From Halichondria panicea (Eukaryota; Porifera; Demospongiae; Suberitida; Halichondriidae): 64,000 nucleotides of DNA. Where the stretch lies: positions 5,318,412 to 5,382,411 of the forward strand of contig NC_087385.1 of NCBI RefSeq assembly GCF_963675165.1, given 5' to 3'. Position 1 is the first letter of the stretch; each line of letters starts with the position of its first letter. Made by a program: the position numbers and the translations under genes. Below are positions 34,101-48,500 of the stretch, in pieces. A model generated the notes under the pieces. The model ran no database searches and was not told the DNA's origin. It saw only the letters and a program-made list of their open reading frames with translations.

Positions 34101-35774
34101 CGGTCAACAGAACGCTTAAGAGTCTCTAGCTCATCCTTAAACTGTATTCGAGCTGTCTCTGCGTCCTGATAGTCGAGCCGCCTCTTGGCAGACACTCTCT
34201 CGGCAATGTTGACCTTCTTTTCCTTCTCATCATTGTTCTGCTTCTCATCATCAAAGAACTCCTGTTGTGAGTACATGCAATGTGTAAATGCGGACTTAAC
34301 ACCAGCATTGACCAAAACAGGATGCTCCATAATACTACCAATTGAGAATCGAGAGTAAGGCCAATGCATCTCATTGGTGGACCTATGGGCAGCCAAATGC
34401 TTAATAGGTATACAAAGTCTGTATAATTATTTTGATGTGCCCACTGACTCTAGCTACGTACTGATATCAGGTCATTGGCAATGTGTAATTCCCACAGGCT
34501 AGGATGCCCCCGAACTACTAGCAACAGCTACAAACACACTACGGATGGCACCTGTTTCTCTCTGATACTGTCTTCCTTTGCTTTGATCTCAGTTTTCACT
34601 TGTGCCAATTCCTAAGGTGAACACAAATTCATAAGAACTGATCATGAGATGACCAAACACGTAATTATACATGTACTTACATTGGCACACTTGTCCATGT
34701 CTTGGTCCCTCTTCCTCATCTGGTCAATGGTATGCTCCCACTGCTGTATCACGTCCTGTCTGTCCCGATGAGCAGTGCGGAAAGACTCGGCTGTCTTGTC
34801 CAAACTGATCTGAGCCGCCAATGTCTCTGTGGTCTCGTTGTCCAATGCTTTCCTATACTTAGTCACGCCCTCTGTAAGTCGCTCCAATTTCAAAGTAAGA
34901 TCCTGCAACAATTGATAATATAGGGTATCGATTATAACGCAGAGTACATACAACGCAAACAGCAAATGGAGTGTTTAAGATCACTCCCCTCACTGAACCA
35001 TTGACATAGAGCTCTCTAAGAGAGATCACCTTGATTTTGCTCTCATCAGATCTGGCATACTTGGCCAGTGTAATGGCGTCATCATCATGCCTAGCTGACT
35101 CCTCCAGCCACGCCTCCAGAGCCTGTTGTCCCCAGTTCATCTCACCCTTCAGCTCCTCTATAGTCTGCTTGGATCGGAATATGGTGTTCTGTGCAGAAAC
35201 ACAATAGAGATAAATACAGGTTGTGTTCATGAAGATTAGTGCCTTACCTCGTAAATATTCATCTTTTCCCTCAAATCTCCTCTCTCCAATTCCATCCTCT
35301 TGATCTCGTTCGTGAGTCTACCCTCCTCTCGTTCAGCTATTCATACCATAATACAGTGTGTGTTGTACTTAGTTATAGTTAAATCATTAATCACTGAATT
35401 CCATACCAATTTGCTTGAGATGATCTTCCGAATCTCGGTCTCGTTTCCTGGCTCCATGGAGATCCTATAAAGGAGAAGGTGCATGCTTATAATAATCTCA
35501 ATGTCATCTCTAGCCGCTGGAATTTAAACGTGTACTTGGATCAGCTACAAACCTGAGTTTGTTGTAGCTCTTGTCTGACATTTTTTAGATGATCAGTTAT
35601 TGCCTGAATTCTATCCTTATGTTCATCAGCCTTCCTTTGAAGTAAAGTTATTTGCTTCTCCTTCTGCTGAACTTGAGTCTCAAGCTGCTTGTTCTCTGTG
35701 TTGGATATGGGGAGTCCCAGATTCTCCAGATCTATACCTCCCTCTAAGCTCTCAAGATACTCAATGCCTGCCAT
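31117..35774 (-). CDS. CCDC39: CCDC39, ciliary 96-nm ruler coiled-coil protein
   Basis: Many short exons run from ATG at 35774 to a stop at 31117. The start ([12 protein letters not shown]...[12 protein letters not shown]) corresponds to the N-terminus of CCDC39. The whole product is coiled coil with conserved phrases: [52 protein letters not shown]-like repeats, [21 protein letters not shown], and [37 protein letters not shown] (quoted here only as family landmarks, several exons apart). The tail is Ser/Arg-rich ([17 protein letters not shown]), as in the human protein. With CCDC40 it sets the 96-nm repeat of the axoneme and anchors inner dynein arms and the nexin-dynein regulatory complex. 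It is head-to-head with the DOK-like gene. Exon edges were not all fixed. Confidence 0.92.
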
Positions 35775-36010
35775 GTTGATATACTTTTTCCTTGTTGAAA
35801 TAAGACTGTCACTTTGATCTTTACGGCATTTGCACTGTTGCTAGGTTACACCAAGTTACACACCTCTTTTTGTTTGTGTGGTTACAAAGATTAGCTAACG
35901 TAAGAGACCACAAATTGACTATGAATATCATTATCTCATTCCATAAGAACATCATTTCAGTCTAAATTGTTGCAAAACTCTTTCTTGCTAGATCTAGTTT
36001 CAGAAAACTA
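35775..36010. promoter_or_regulatory. divergent region between CCDC39 and the DOK-like gene
   Basis: These 236 bp between two opposite start codons must contain both promoters. No other feature is evident. Confidence 0.45.
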
Positions 36011-38474
36011 ATGAGTATGTTTAAGCGAGGCGGTTTGATCAGTCGATCCTTCAATGCTCCGCATGGAGTGAATATCAATGGAGAAGAAAGAGCAGGCAGC
36101 AAGCTGAAGAGAAAGTTTTCATGGTCCTCTCCTAAAGTTCGCAGTGCAGTCAGTGTTGGAGTTCTAACTCACAAGCCTGTTGTCCTTAAAGAGGGATACC
36201 TTTGCAAACCTGGCTTCTTTAGATTTGTAAGTTGCATTGAATTTATAATGCACTATCCACCTACGATCCACCGATCCACCGATCTACGCCATCTTAGCTA
36301 TTTATATAGCCAGCAAAAACTAACCATTGTATTTCTCATTATCGTTGCAGGGAGCAAGGAGACGCAGATGGTGCGTACTCCGGACTTACAGTCAAGCTGA
36401 GGCAAGCATTGACATCTATGCTGATGAGACCAAGAGCAAGTTTAAGGGTACTATTACACTGGACAAAGCTGCCTCTCCCCTCCTCATTGTCAAAAACTAT
36501 GACCCCAAGAAAAAGAAGGCTCCTAAAAATGCTTACTTTGTTCTGAAAATTGATGGGAAAAGGACCTTTCAGTTTACTGCAGATTCATTTTGTGAGCTGA
36601 AGGAATGGACAGCTCTCACAAGACAAGCAATAGATAACGGTGAGAAAAATATAAGAACGTACAGTACTAGGCTAACTAGTTGCATGAAATCATGGAGTTC
36701 TAATGAAACTGCACAATAATTATTCTATGTTCATGACCATGGCTTAATTATTACTTTTGCAGGTTATCTCTTCTCTGGTCGAATTACAGAGCCAGCAACC
36801 ATTGCTGATGGCATGGTGAACGTCAAATTCAACACAAAGTGCATTTCACTTCTTTGTCCCATCAACGAGCTCCCAATCAAAACGTGGCGTTTAGCCCAAA
36901 TCACCTCCTTTGGGCAATGTGGAGGGATGCTCATGTTTGAAAGTTGCTCAATTTGCTATCCTGGTTCGGCTAGATGCTCCATGAATATTATCCAGGAGAA
37001 ACCATCGACAATTCTTAATCTCATGGAGAAAGCGATTCGAAACAATCCAAACACTGGAGAAATTCACTACGAAAGGAGCATATTAGGCGATATCTACCAC
37101 TGTGACCATCATTGTTCATCTGTCGGCATGCTACCCGCTTATTCTGAACCAAATCTTTACCGAAGTGCTTCTTCGAGCCCTGTCAAAGGAGTGCGACTTG
37201 TCAATGCCGACATTCCATTTCAGGAATTTTCTGATACTGAAAATGAACTGGAGCAATCGGATTCAGGTTTTCCAGGAACCCCCAAACAAGCTGATGACTT
37301 TAGCTTAGGCAGCAGTATCCCTTCACCTATTGGCAGTAACAGATCGAATCCCAGTGTTGTGTGCAATGTGATAGATGGATACCAATCCCCAACCCCCTTC
37401 AGTTACAGTGATGGGAGATGTATGAGTGAATGTGCACGACAGTCATCGTTATCTGCTGGTGAATCCCTCCTGGAGTATGCCAGACGACAAAGTGAAGGAG
37501 ACTCAGTACGAGGTGTTCCGAAACGACTGATATATTCAACTATATCAACAAACTCCTCACGACAAGATAGCTGGGGGGATGACAATGTAATGCACAACAC
37601 AATTCAAGTCACACCATCTGAAAGCCCAATACACGAAGATCGCTACAAGAATCACTCCAATGAAGAGGGAATTTATGACATACCAAATTGTGAGCCTACA
37701 TACTGGGAAGTTGGGAGAAAATTTGAACCGTCGTCACTAGAAAATTCCAGTGTCAGGAGGTCCAGTGTTGCAAGCAGCAACAGAAGCCAGTCGGCAGCAT
37801 TAGTGCATCCGATGTCTCCACGCAAGTCTGTAGCACACAATCCATACACACCAGGAAGCGACAAGATAGACCAGGATGATGATTTCGAGGAGCTGCCACC
37901 GATCATACCAAAGCATCGAAAACAGAGACATCTCGATAAAGAATTTGTGAAAATAGAACCTTCTGGAAACTTTAGACCAAGATTATGCAGCTCTGGTGCT
38001 GTATTGGACTCTCCAAGAAGAAGAAAAGAATATGCAGTCGATAGGCCTGGAATGTCACGACAAATGGGAAGCATGGACAGTTTAGACCAAGTAGGCAAGG
38101 CTCGATCCAACTCAACATTCGCTATCACAAGCACAGATCGAGACATCACCAAACACTTACAAGAGCAAGAGAAGATCTTGGACAGACTACTTGCTGACAC
38201 TAGACGGCAGAGAAGTGACGGAGAAGGGTTCTCGAGACGATTCAAGCCGTATCAAGATCCTGACCTGTTGGACGATCCCCTCTACTCCTCTCCAAGCAAC
38301 AATAAAGTACTTACAAGAGTGGCAGCTGACAATGTACGAGGCTACGCTTACAAGGTTCAGGTACCTCAACCAAACAAGCCTGACTCTCAGTACTCTGTTC
38401 CAAGGATGAGAGCCCCATCCCCTGATCTCACTAATCTCCCAACTGATGCCCCTCCGAAACCCAAAAGACTATAG
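36011..38474 (+). CDS. DOK-like adaptor with PH and IRS-type PTB domains
   Basis: Three exons, 36011-36226, 36351-36639 and 36763-38474, sum to 739 codons (738 residues). A basic N-terminus is followed by a PH domain split by the first intron: VVLKEGYLCKPGFFRF, then RRRRWCVLRTY, a beta-rich core, FVLKIDGKRTFQFTADS and ELKEWTALTRQAI. Exon 3 opens with a PTB-like domain: VNVKFNTKCISLL, W-RLAQITSFGQ, GMLMFESCSICYPG, FNL-type end PSTILNLMEKAIRNN. The long tail is Ser-rich and disordered with tyrosine motifs such as GIYDIPNC and EPTYWEV, suited to SH2 binding after phosphorylation. PH plus IRS-type PTB plus tyrosine tail is the DOK/IRS plan, so it probably works below receptor or Src-family tyrosine kinases at the plasma membrane. 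DOK rather than IRS or FRS2 is an inference from domain spacing. Confidence 0.72.
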
Positions 38475-38915
38475 TTAGTTAGTTCTTTGTATAACATCAA
38501 TCACCCCCTCCCGCACACTTGGCTCACAGTTAATTACTCATTCTTTGTACAATGCATCAAGCATTCTGACTTAGTATGTGTCAGCCAAGACAAGTCAACA
38601 ATTCATTTTCGTTACCTTTGATCCATTTCACTCACTTATTTTGTGTTCATTGTCTAATGACTTACATATCACAGCTATATCCCTGACCAACTGTATAATG
38701 TTATTATTATATTAAAATGTCAATACAATCGTCATTGTGAGTGACATCACAAATGAATGAGGGTAACAAGTGATCGGGTGACCGAAAGAAAAAAGTGTTG
38801 TGACTTGCAGAAAAAATTGTCATAGAAACGATACATTATGTTGATATTGAGACTAGCTATTCATTTATTAAGTCTGATGCTGAAAGGTCTATTAGAGTAA
38901 GACACTACAGCAATG
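38475..38915. other. convergent 3' region between the DOK-like and dynein genes
   Basis: These 441 bp hold the two 3' UTRs. An ATTAAA lies near 38712 on the plus strand for the DOK-like gene; the dynein signal is listed separately. No gene is seen. Confidence 0.6.
38864..38869 (-). terminator. polyadenylation signal AATAAA for the dynein gene
   Basis: TTTATT on the plus strand reads AATAAA on the gene strand, 47 bases past the dynein stop codon. Confidence 0.5.
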
Positions 38916-41900
38916 TTAATAATCTAGGCTCATAATGAGAGCAGTTCCTCTCTTGACCCAGTGGTCCTGTTGCATCTGTCCTGACCTCAGATCCACTCCC
39001 ACAACAAAGGATGGTCGACCGGGCACACCAGTGCGATTAGGGTAGTAGTAGCAAGGGCACACATATACACCTGCAGAAAAACACATGAACACATTTAATT
39101 TGGCAATAAACTGTTTAGAAAGATTCTGACTGTTAGGGACAAGTTTTGTCTTAGTTTTGTCTTAGTTTTGTCTTAGTTTCCGCTATTTGGTACCACGTAT
39201 TTTCTAGTTAATGGATTGAAGGAACAATGGGCCCCTGAAACCTAAAATCTTAGCCTAAACACGGAAGAGTAGTCAATGATGGTAGCTAAGCAGTATATAG
39301 CAGCTACAACACACAAACACACGGCAAAGGCTTAGTGTCCTAGACAAGGGTGCGCCAAACTCAATCAATGTGTTAATAGATTTGTACACCCTACTGCCAA
39401 TAGAGTATGCACACTTGTTGGCACTACACATTACATTGGCCAAACAAAACAGTCACCAGCAGCAAACTAACAATTTCCTTATTGTTTCTCTATGCTACCT
39501 TCTTATCCTGTAGGTACAGTGAACAACAGGGGATGTTAAATGTGAATTAAAACTCTAAACAGAAGCTACACAGTTCACCCGTTTCGGACATGTAGAGCTG
39601 ATCGCAAAGGATGTGTGACAAAGTTGGAATGTTAAATTCAAATGCTATGCATACATTACCTTTGTTAGATAGTTGTTTAGAAATCTAATATCTCTAAATT
39701 GTGTGCTGAGTACCAATTATGGAAGCCACATCTTAAATATTCTTAAAAGGACTTTCATATTAAAGTAAATGGGTGAAGTTTTATTGTCTCACCTTTAGTA
39801 CTCTTTCTCTTGTTCTCGTTAGGCTTGAAGTGTATGGTCGGCATTGGACAGACGAGTTGCATAGGGTTGGCCTCCACTAGAGAGCTAGTCTTCTTGTCCC
39901 AACCAGCTCCCTCCAGAAACAGTCCCTTCACCCAGACTCCATCCTATAGTGCAGTGAAAGGTTAGAGAACAGGTGTTTGTGTATTAGGAGGGTTGGAAGG
40001 CTAGACATCACTACCTAGCAACAGCCACAACTACATTAATGGAAGATCTTAGAACTGATAGGGCACAACCACTCAATTCAAATTTAGCCTCAAGTGTTAA
40101 GTGGCAGTGAGAAAATGGTAAACGTTGGTAGTAAACATTCACCACAACCACTTAGAGAAACCCTACTTAACAACTTCAGGAAGCCAGTTTGAAATTTCTT
40201 ACTTTTGGAGGCTCTGTGATGTTGCTATCGTCCAAGGTGGTCACATGAAAGTCCCAGAGTAAGGAATCAACAGATACCTACAGAGAAAAGAATGAACAAA
40301 CAGATCATGAATATCATTATTATCGTTCAAAAAGCTTGATTAATGAAAAATGAGAAGTCAACATTAAACAGTATACCTTTCCCGTATTGCACAAGCTACG
40401 ATGACACTACCTAATATGTATTCAAAACATGCATTGATTACATTGTTCTTTCTGGCGGCAGTCTGCAGCACAGCTGTGAGGAATCCAGTGGGGAAGGTGA
40501 ACCCTGAGAGCCAGAACAGTACGGGTGGGTGAGAGGTGGTGGCCCATTGACTGAACTGCTCCACTCTAACAATCAGATCTCTCGTCCATGCACCGAGGGC
40601 TTTCTGTGATGGGTATGCCTTGCTCCAAAGAGGGGGTACTTGAGCTTTGTGGATACAGTTAAAGATCTCCTCAAGATCAGAGGACATGACGACGAGGCCC
40701 TTGATTCCTTTCTCCAGTTCCACTAGAGAGGCTTTGATTGTACTCAGCAGTACGTTGTAACGATGAATCTGAAGGGAAGTAGCAATCCAGTGTTGTAACA
40801 AACGTTTATCATAACTGGTATGCGATACAGAACAATGATTTCAAAAATACTCATATTTCTTTGAAATTCACCTATTACCGGTAATCATGCATAACAGAAG
40901 CCTTATGGGGGCAATTACTTTTTTGAGGGTATGTTTGAAAACAGTGACAAGGAAGGTGTTATATAAAGTACACACAGAATACAATAAGGTGCATATCTTC
41001 ATGCAAGACGTCACACAATGGTCATCAAAGGTGAAGGTGCTAAAAACCCAAATGAGTGTTTGTTTTTATAAATTGAAACACGATCCTAATTGTCTACTAG
41101 CTAACACCCAACCTCCATGCAGGACTAACTTACAAGAAAGTTTACTGTTAGTGAAGTAAAAATACACACTTACAGCCAATAGGAAATAATAACGGTACTG
41201 TAAATTCTTACTTACAACGTGGGTGTTCTAGTACAAATAGAGTTTGATTCAATATACTGTTAGGTACCGGCCTAATGCATGGTCTTATTCAGATCAAGCA
41301 GTTGTCTAGGTAAGATTGGACAACGGCCAAATTGTTTACAGTTTTCCTGTGATCTCAAACCAAGTGTTTGCCAGGTGTATACAAAGGAATTAGCAATGGC
41401 TGAAAGGACCCACACACAAATTACCGGCATCCTCTCTATACGAAAATAAAATAGCATGTGATCACCGTTCCAAACGAATGCAGGTCACAATCACACATGG
41501 TGGGTGCTACAGTAATGAGAGTATACTCTACCTCTTGTAGAAGGACCACATTGAGAGGGTTCATGTCGTCAGCCACCAGGTTGGCTGTTGCCTCATAATC
41601 AATCAAGTCGGGCACATTCTTGAGAACATCAGCAGCCAGATTCAGAACCTAATGCACATAATTGGTCATCACTCAATCAAGCAATACATGATGATCGAGT
41701 ACCTTGTCCTCTTTGCTGTCTCCCTGTGCCACAGAGCGCTGGGGCTGTAGAGACAGTAGAGTGTCCAGTAGGGTTCTGTGAGGGGGGAATATGAATAACG
41801 ATGGTATATAGGTGTGCCTGTGGCTCAACTGTACCTGGTTTCTTTGATTTGACTGGCGATATCGGCATTAGGGTGTTGCCCGAACGCCTCAGGGTGATCC

Positions 41901-42483
41901 ACATTGGGTAGCTGGTTGATGTATTCTCTGTAGGTCTGCAGGGGACCTTCCTTTGGTATATAGTACGTGGCAAGGGAGGAAAGCCTGTGTGTATGTGTGC
42001 ATGTGCGTGTGTGTGTGTGTGTGTGTGTGTGGGTGTGGGTGTGGGTGTCATATTAGGAAGGTGGGTAAAGCCACAAGTAAAAGGGTTTACGGAAGGGACG
42101 ATAATAAGCATTAAAAGGTTAGGGTGTGTGCTGAATCAAACCAAAAGCCAATTTGAAGTACAGCCAATTATTGTCAGTTCACAGCACACATACAATACAT
42201 GTATTAGTTGATGTATGTGGGAATATGTAAAATGAATTACTAGAGCCAAGAGTCTAATGTCTGGGCTGGCCTAATTTTGTACATCCATCGTGTTCCAAAT
42301 CTAATCACACACACACAGGCCGGTGTGTCCCGTATTTAATTAAAGGCCTGGGGGGGGGGGGGGGGGCTCGCCTGTAGTAAGGTAAGTTGAGAGCTTCATC
42401 CAGAAACATGTCTCCAATGTAAGTGTACAGTACCCGTCTATCCCAGTCGTCAGTCACATGACCACCATAGTTGACACCAGCAA

Positions 42484-42546
<63 letters not shown>

Positions 42547-45500
42547 TCAGTATCAACAGTGCCATAACTACCGATATTTCATACTTTCTGCAATGGGAGC
42601 TCATAATTATAGCCATGGTTATGGTTAGTCAACTGTTTACAGCCAAGTATGTGCAATCGTCAAGTAAGAAAAATGTCCAAATCCAAAACTTCCTATAATT
42701 TCACATCGACAAAATTTGTCATTTTTTATTCTTGCTAGCGGATAGTTGTACACGTACATCATTGACAGAGTGCCATGCATCATTTTTGCCCAGCCAAATC
42801 ACTCTAGCAATACCCAGTATACAGGAAGTATATTGAGAACAACAACAGGTGCAGCAGAGGACCAAGGTGACCTCAAACACAGGACCCTTGGGAGTGCCTC
42901 ATTCTGTGGCTGGGAGCATCGACACAAGTGAATACCAGACAGACTAGTCTGGGCCTAAGGCTTCCTCTAGTGACCACATTAGAATAGAAGGAAATGCTTT
43001 GAGGCTGGTAGCCAATTGATATGCTACAGCGTTTTAGCAGTACCGGTATACCAACAAAGTGCTTCTGAGAAGGAAAGGTGGGTGTATGAGTAACTTGATA
43101 GTGTGGGCAGCTAGGACCACAAGTGATCAAGTGGGCAGCATACACAGGCAGCATACACAGGTACCCTTATAATGTGGCCTATACCAACCACACCTTGTAT
43201 ACAGCTCCGGCCACACAGCCATGTAAGTGAATTATTGTACCCCTATAGAGCAGGCACTCACCAAGTACTTGAGTGCATCCCATGGTGTGTCAGGGTACTC
43301 ATCCAGGTAGATACTCAGTAGATGCTCCGACACCTGTGTGCGAAACAACCATCAATAGTTAGTGTAATAGGGATTTCCTTTTCAATATTATGAGGTAAGA
43401 ATTGCCTCTACGTAGCTGCTAACTTAATTAATTACTAGGATACTGTCAACAAGGTCACGCTCAAAAACAAAACACACACGACATTCCCATCGTAATGACC
43501 TATATAATGCTTACAAAACACACACGACGTTCCCATCGTAATGACCTATATAATGCTTACAAAACACACACGACGTTCCCATCGTAATGACCTATATAAT
43601 GCTTACAAAACACACACGACGTTCCCATCGTAATGACCTATATAATGCTTAGCTCACATATTAAATAACAGGAAATCTGTGTTGTACATGTATATAGGCA
43701 GTACCATGAGTTATATATATATATATATACACTACCTCAAAGTCAGAGTCGTTGAAGCCATAGATGATATTCCAGCCCAGAGTGAGGAACTTTCTCCTTT
43801 CTATGAGCAAACTGTGGAAAAAACAGAGCGAGAAGAGGAGCTTCTTGTACTTGACCTCAGCAGTGCAGCGTGGGAAGGTGCCCTCATTCACAAGATTGTA
43901 CAGACGCTTCATGTTTGCCTTGAGTCCCTGTTTGTAGAAACCATACCAATTAAAGTATTTACAGCATTGCATCAAGACAAAAATTGGCGACACAGGGAAA
44001 ACAACAACAAGAATATGAAATACCTAATGCATACCAACACAGAAAATCTTTGTAGACACACACACAGTGACCAAGCATGTACCATATCAATACATTTACT
44101 TCGAATTACACATTACAAGAGAGAATATAATGAGTTTGATGTAAGACAGACCTTGGGCGGCTCAGTGGTCATCTTAATGCCTGACTGCAGTATGGAGATG
44201 GGGAACCCAGGGTGTGGTTTTGAGCTCAGCCAAAGTCTAAAATCCTCGTGGGGTGTCTTGTTCTGCAGCTCCTCCTCCACGAGTTTGTCCAATTGTGGCA
44301 TCCAGCTGAGAGACAAGTGGCAGTTGGCCAGGAACACCCAATGTCCCTGAGGGGGAATTGTGTTAGCTACACACCACAAGAATGCTAAAACACTGACTGC
44401 TGCTAATCAAGTTAAGCCTCTCCTTGGGAGTTACCAAACACTATAGGCTACATTAAACTCTATAGAAGGTGTCACCTCTTTCACTCCGTTTTCTATCATT
44501 CTCTTGGCAATGGGTGCCTGCCCTTGGCCCAGAGAGAGTGCTTGAAACTGTGATCCCATCCCAGCCTGCTCGGCCAGTTGGAGCAACGAGGTGGTCGGAT
44601 CCTGAGAGCAGGTATTTAAATAGATACACGTATAACAATGAATAACATACCACTCCTGTTGAGAGGACAAAGATGAGTGGTATTCGACACGTAGAGTCAT
44701 CCACCACTTGAGACATGTTCAACACAGGAGGCTCAACAAACCTATACACGTGTACAAACAGACACATCCTTAAAATACTAAGCTATACGATTATTCTGTG
44801 GCTTACTTTGAGCCTAGGTTGTTAATGATGAAGGTGGTGACACAAAAGGGAACTCTGTCTTGTCTGAGTGACCTGACGAGGAGCATTCTCTGTAGCTCAT
44901 TGCACGAGTTCTCCCACTCCCCCGGCAGTGGGGTGGCCTCAGGCTCAGAGGAGGTGTACCACTGGTGCCAATCACGAGGGTACTGATCAAATGAGTTGGC
45001 TATCCCGATAAAGCTGGCAATTCTGGAGGTGGAGTGAATGTATGAGACTTATACACATGCACACAACATACAGTGTAGCAAATTATTACACTAATAATGC
45101 AGTTCTTACTTGTCGAGTTCTGTGACATTGTCCCATGCCACATCGTCTAACCAGGCACACGGCTTGTCCATCTGAGCCTCCCTGTCCAACACCTACAGCA
45201 CACACACCAAAAACACGGATCACTTGTGCTAGTATTAGATTAGGAGGCCCGTCGTAAACGAACAAAATTTCAGAGTGTACTACTAACAAAGACAACACAC
45301 GGCAATTATAGATCTGCGTACGTATACCTCACCGCCATATCCTAAACACTACAACTGTATACATAATAGTTTATCAGCTATACATACAGCACTTACAACT
45401 CCACCCCTTAGGAAGAAGTTGTATTCATCGAGATTGAGTTTGGTAGCAGCCTCCAAGATTTTGGCACACATTTGGAATGAAAACAAGAGCTTGTGCCTTT

Positions 45501-48500
45501 CAAAGAGTCCTCTACAGGTGTACTGGTAGACGGCAAAGGTGTGATAGTCGTTGAGGTACGAGATTCTCTCCTCTAGTTGAGGGTGCTTGAGACTCTTGTC
45601 AATGGAGGTGGAGAAGAGGAGAATGTAGGCATCTAGAGAGAACTGGTACATTGGGTCCACTCGCCCCATATCATTCATCACAAAGAAAAGGATGGAGGCT
45701 CGCTGAGCACATGGACGGTAGCCCTGAAGAATAAAATCAAAAATTTAAAGCTCAAAATCACAGCGTCGAATAGTACGTTCAATGTACATACGAGCAATCT
45801 ACGGTCCACAAACACAATAATTATAGTGAAGGTTTAATGTACTTCTCTCGCTGCATCAATCTTGATCTCAGTCTCCTCGGCCACTTTGAGCTGCTCTGTG
45901 ACATCCTCTGATGTCTTCTTACTGGACTGGAGAGTGTTGACCAACACCTCATCATCTAGAATAGACCCTTGGGATGTGCTCAACAACCTGATAAAGTAAC
46001 AGTGTGTCAAGCTACACAATATCAGTGTTGGACCTTACCTCAAGATTTCGTCTTCGAGAACCACGAGCTTCTTCTTGCTGTTAGAGATGTTAACTACCAG
46101 TTTGTCCTTCTGTTCCTCTAGCTCTGGTCTCTCTTTGCGCACCACGATACCGAGTAGCTGAGCCTCCAAGCCTTGCTCCTTGACAGCAAAGTTAACGATG
46201 GCAGTCTTTGTTGAGATCTCGGGAGTGTAGTGAGGGTTGCTCAGTTTGGTGGTGATGTAGAACTTGAAGTCCTGGTTATACTCCACCTCCTTGTCTCCAA
46301 GCTTGATCACAAGCCGATTGCCTACAGGTAACACATAATACAGTCAATTCTGCAGTCCACCTACTCATGCGATAATGTACAGATGTACTGATTAACATGA
46401 AGGTAATTGTGACCTCTCTTGATGAGTGATTTGCTGAGGATGGGGGCCAGGGAGGGGTCCAACTCTTCTTGGACATTCTGTAGCAGCACAGGCGAGCCAA
46501 ACTGAACAGCATTCTCTAGAGTTCTGAGGAAGTCAGGCTGCTGCAAATCAATGATCTTGAGATTCTGTAGAAAGATAATGTACCTCAAGATAAACACAGT
46601 GACCTCTAATGTGTACACAACACCAATTGTGGTATTGACTGTATGCGTACCCTGTGTCTCTCCATGTTCTTGATCCACTTGATGGCCTGTCCCTGTGGGT
46701 CCACCATGAGGGGCCACCTATTGCTCTTGGTCACTATCACACCATTCTCAGTGGAGAATGCATCCGAGGGCAGCCCCTGGATGTTCCAATCTCGAACACT
46801 TGTGGGCTTACCCAGAAAAGTAGCAAACGAGTAGTTCGGACTACATGGAATATTGAGTGTTCGTACCTGCAATGAAAATGTGTGAAGTTAAATTGTTAGC
46901 TACAACGTTTTTAACGTACTTGCTTCAGCCATGTTTCCTGGACGAGCTCGTCTCTGTAGCTGGATAGGAAAGGCCCAGCATAGGAGAGAAAAGCTGATGC
47001 CACCAGACAGTCACCCACGAGGTATCCAATGCTCTCTTCGAGAGTCTAAGTGTAGCCAAATGATACCACACAGAGGTATACTAAAAGTAACTAGCTTACC
47101 TTGACAGTCTCCTCCCAACGCACACGCTCTCCAGCCAGTCCACTCACTAGTTTGGCAGCACGGTCCAGCCTCAACTCAGTTAACTCGGCCTTCTTTCTTA
47201 AATCCTCTTTAGTAGCCAGTTTCTCCTCATACTGTTTCTGCAGCTCCTCAAGCTTCTCTTTGACCTCCCTTAGTTTGTCCTTGGCTTCTTTGAGTGAAGC
47301 TTGCTTCTCGGCCAACTGGCGATTGGCCGTCTCCAGCCTCTTCTTCTTGGGCTCCACCACCCGGAAGATTCGTCCGTACACCTCCATAGCTCTCACCCAC
47401 ATGCACAGGGATTTAGCAGCTCCAGACACTCGACCCACTATATCAGGCTTGAAGTCTGGTTTGGAACAATACTGACCAATCCTCTTGAGAACTGTATAGG
47501 GAATTATAATTACTCAAATGAGCTAGTACAAGATAATAAAATTTACGAGAGAGGGGGGACACACACAATAATCTAACCTTTGTCGCTCATGTTATTTTTG
47601 TCAAACTCAACGAGCTGTTTGATGAACTGAGGGTCTCCTAACTGCCTCTTTGCCTCGGCCCAGGATGGATCTGACTGTCTCAATATCATGACCGCCTGCA
47701 TTACAATCTCTACCAGCTCTGGGGGGGTGGGGTACGACTTGATTTCACCAAGATCCTTTTTGTTGAGTGCTTTGAGAGCCTCGAGAGCTGCCTCAAGAGC
47801 AGGCAGCGCCTCATCAAGGTCTTTCTGAGCAGCTTCAGCCATTACCAGACATCGACCCTCCTCTTCAGCAATCTTTTCACTGCGAGCCAACACAGCCTTT
47901 TCTTGCTCTTCAGCATCACGTTTTTGTTGAACTATAATGACTAGGTAATCGTCGCATTGTTTCTGGAAGCTAGCTAGCTGGAGTTTAGTATCTTCTAGTT
48001 CCACAGTCATGGCCTCTACTTTCTCTCTAGTATCGATGAGCTTGTCGAGCCCATTCTTGAGCTTTGTGGCTGCATCACCAAGCTCTTTACGTTTGTCATC
48101 AAGCAACCTGTACGCACAAAAATAAAAATTGTACAAATGTAGCATACATGAATCATGCGTTACTAGCTAAGGACACAGCCTAGTTTTGCACACATTATAA
48201 TACTTACTAACTTTTAACTTACTGTTTGTATCCAGACACAAGCTCCAGGTAATTAGTAGGAGTGACATAGTTGTGCCTCTTCATCTCAAACAGCATTTTA
48301 TCTGACATCTCCACGACTGAGCGATGACAAATGACAAACACACTGGCAACATTACTCCTGAGTTCTTTAGCGACTTCCTGAGAGTCTCCATCCTTGTGCA
48401 GTTTAACTTCCTCTAGGTACTTCTCGGCCACCTCTAGGAGAGCGTCTTTTGGCCATTCACTGAACCAGTCGATGGTCGTACAGTTGACAAACGCTGGGTA

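Noticed and set aside
37403-38369. Minus-strand open frames opposite the DOK-like last exon (up to 190 codons)
   Set aside because: They are shadows of a long Ser-rich plus-strand exon; no independent start, splice or domain evidence.
43469-43652. CRISPR-like regular repeats
   Set aside because: The copies are directly joined with no unique spacers; this is a tandem minisatellite in a eukaryotic intron.
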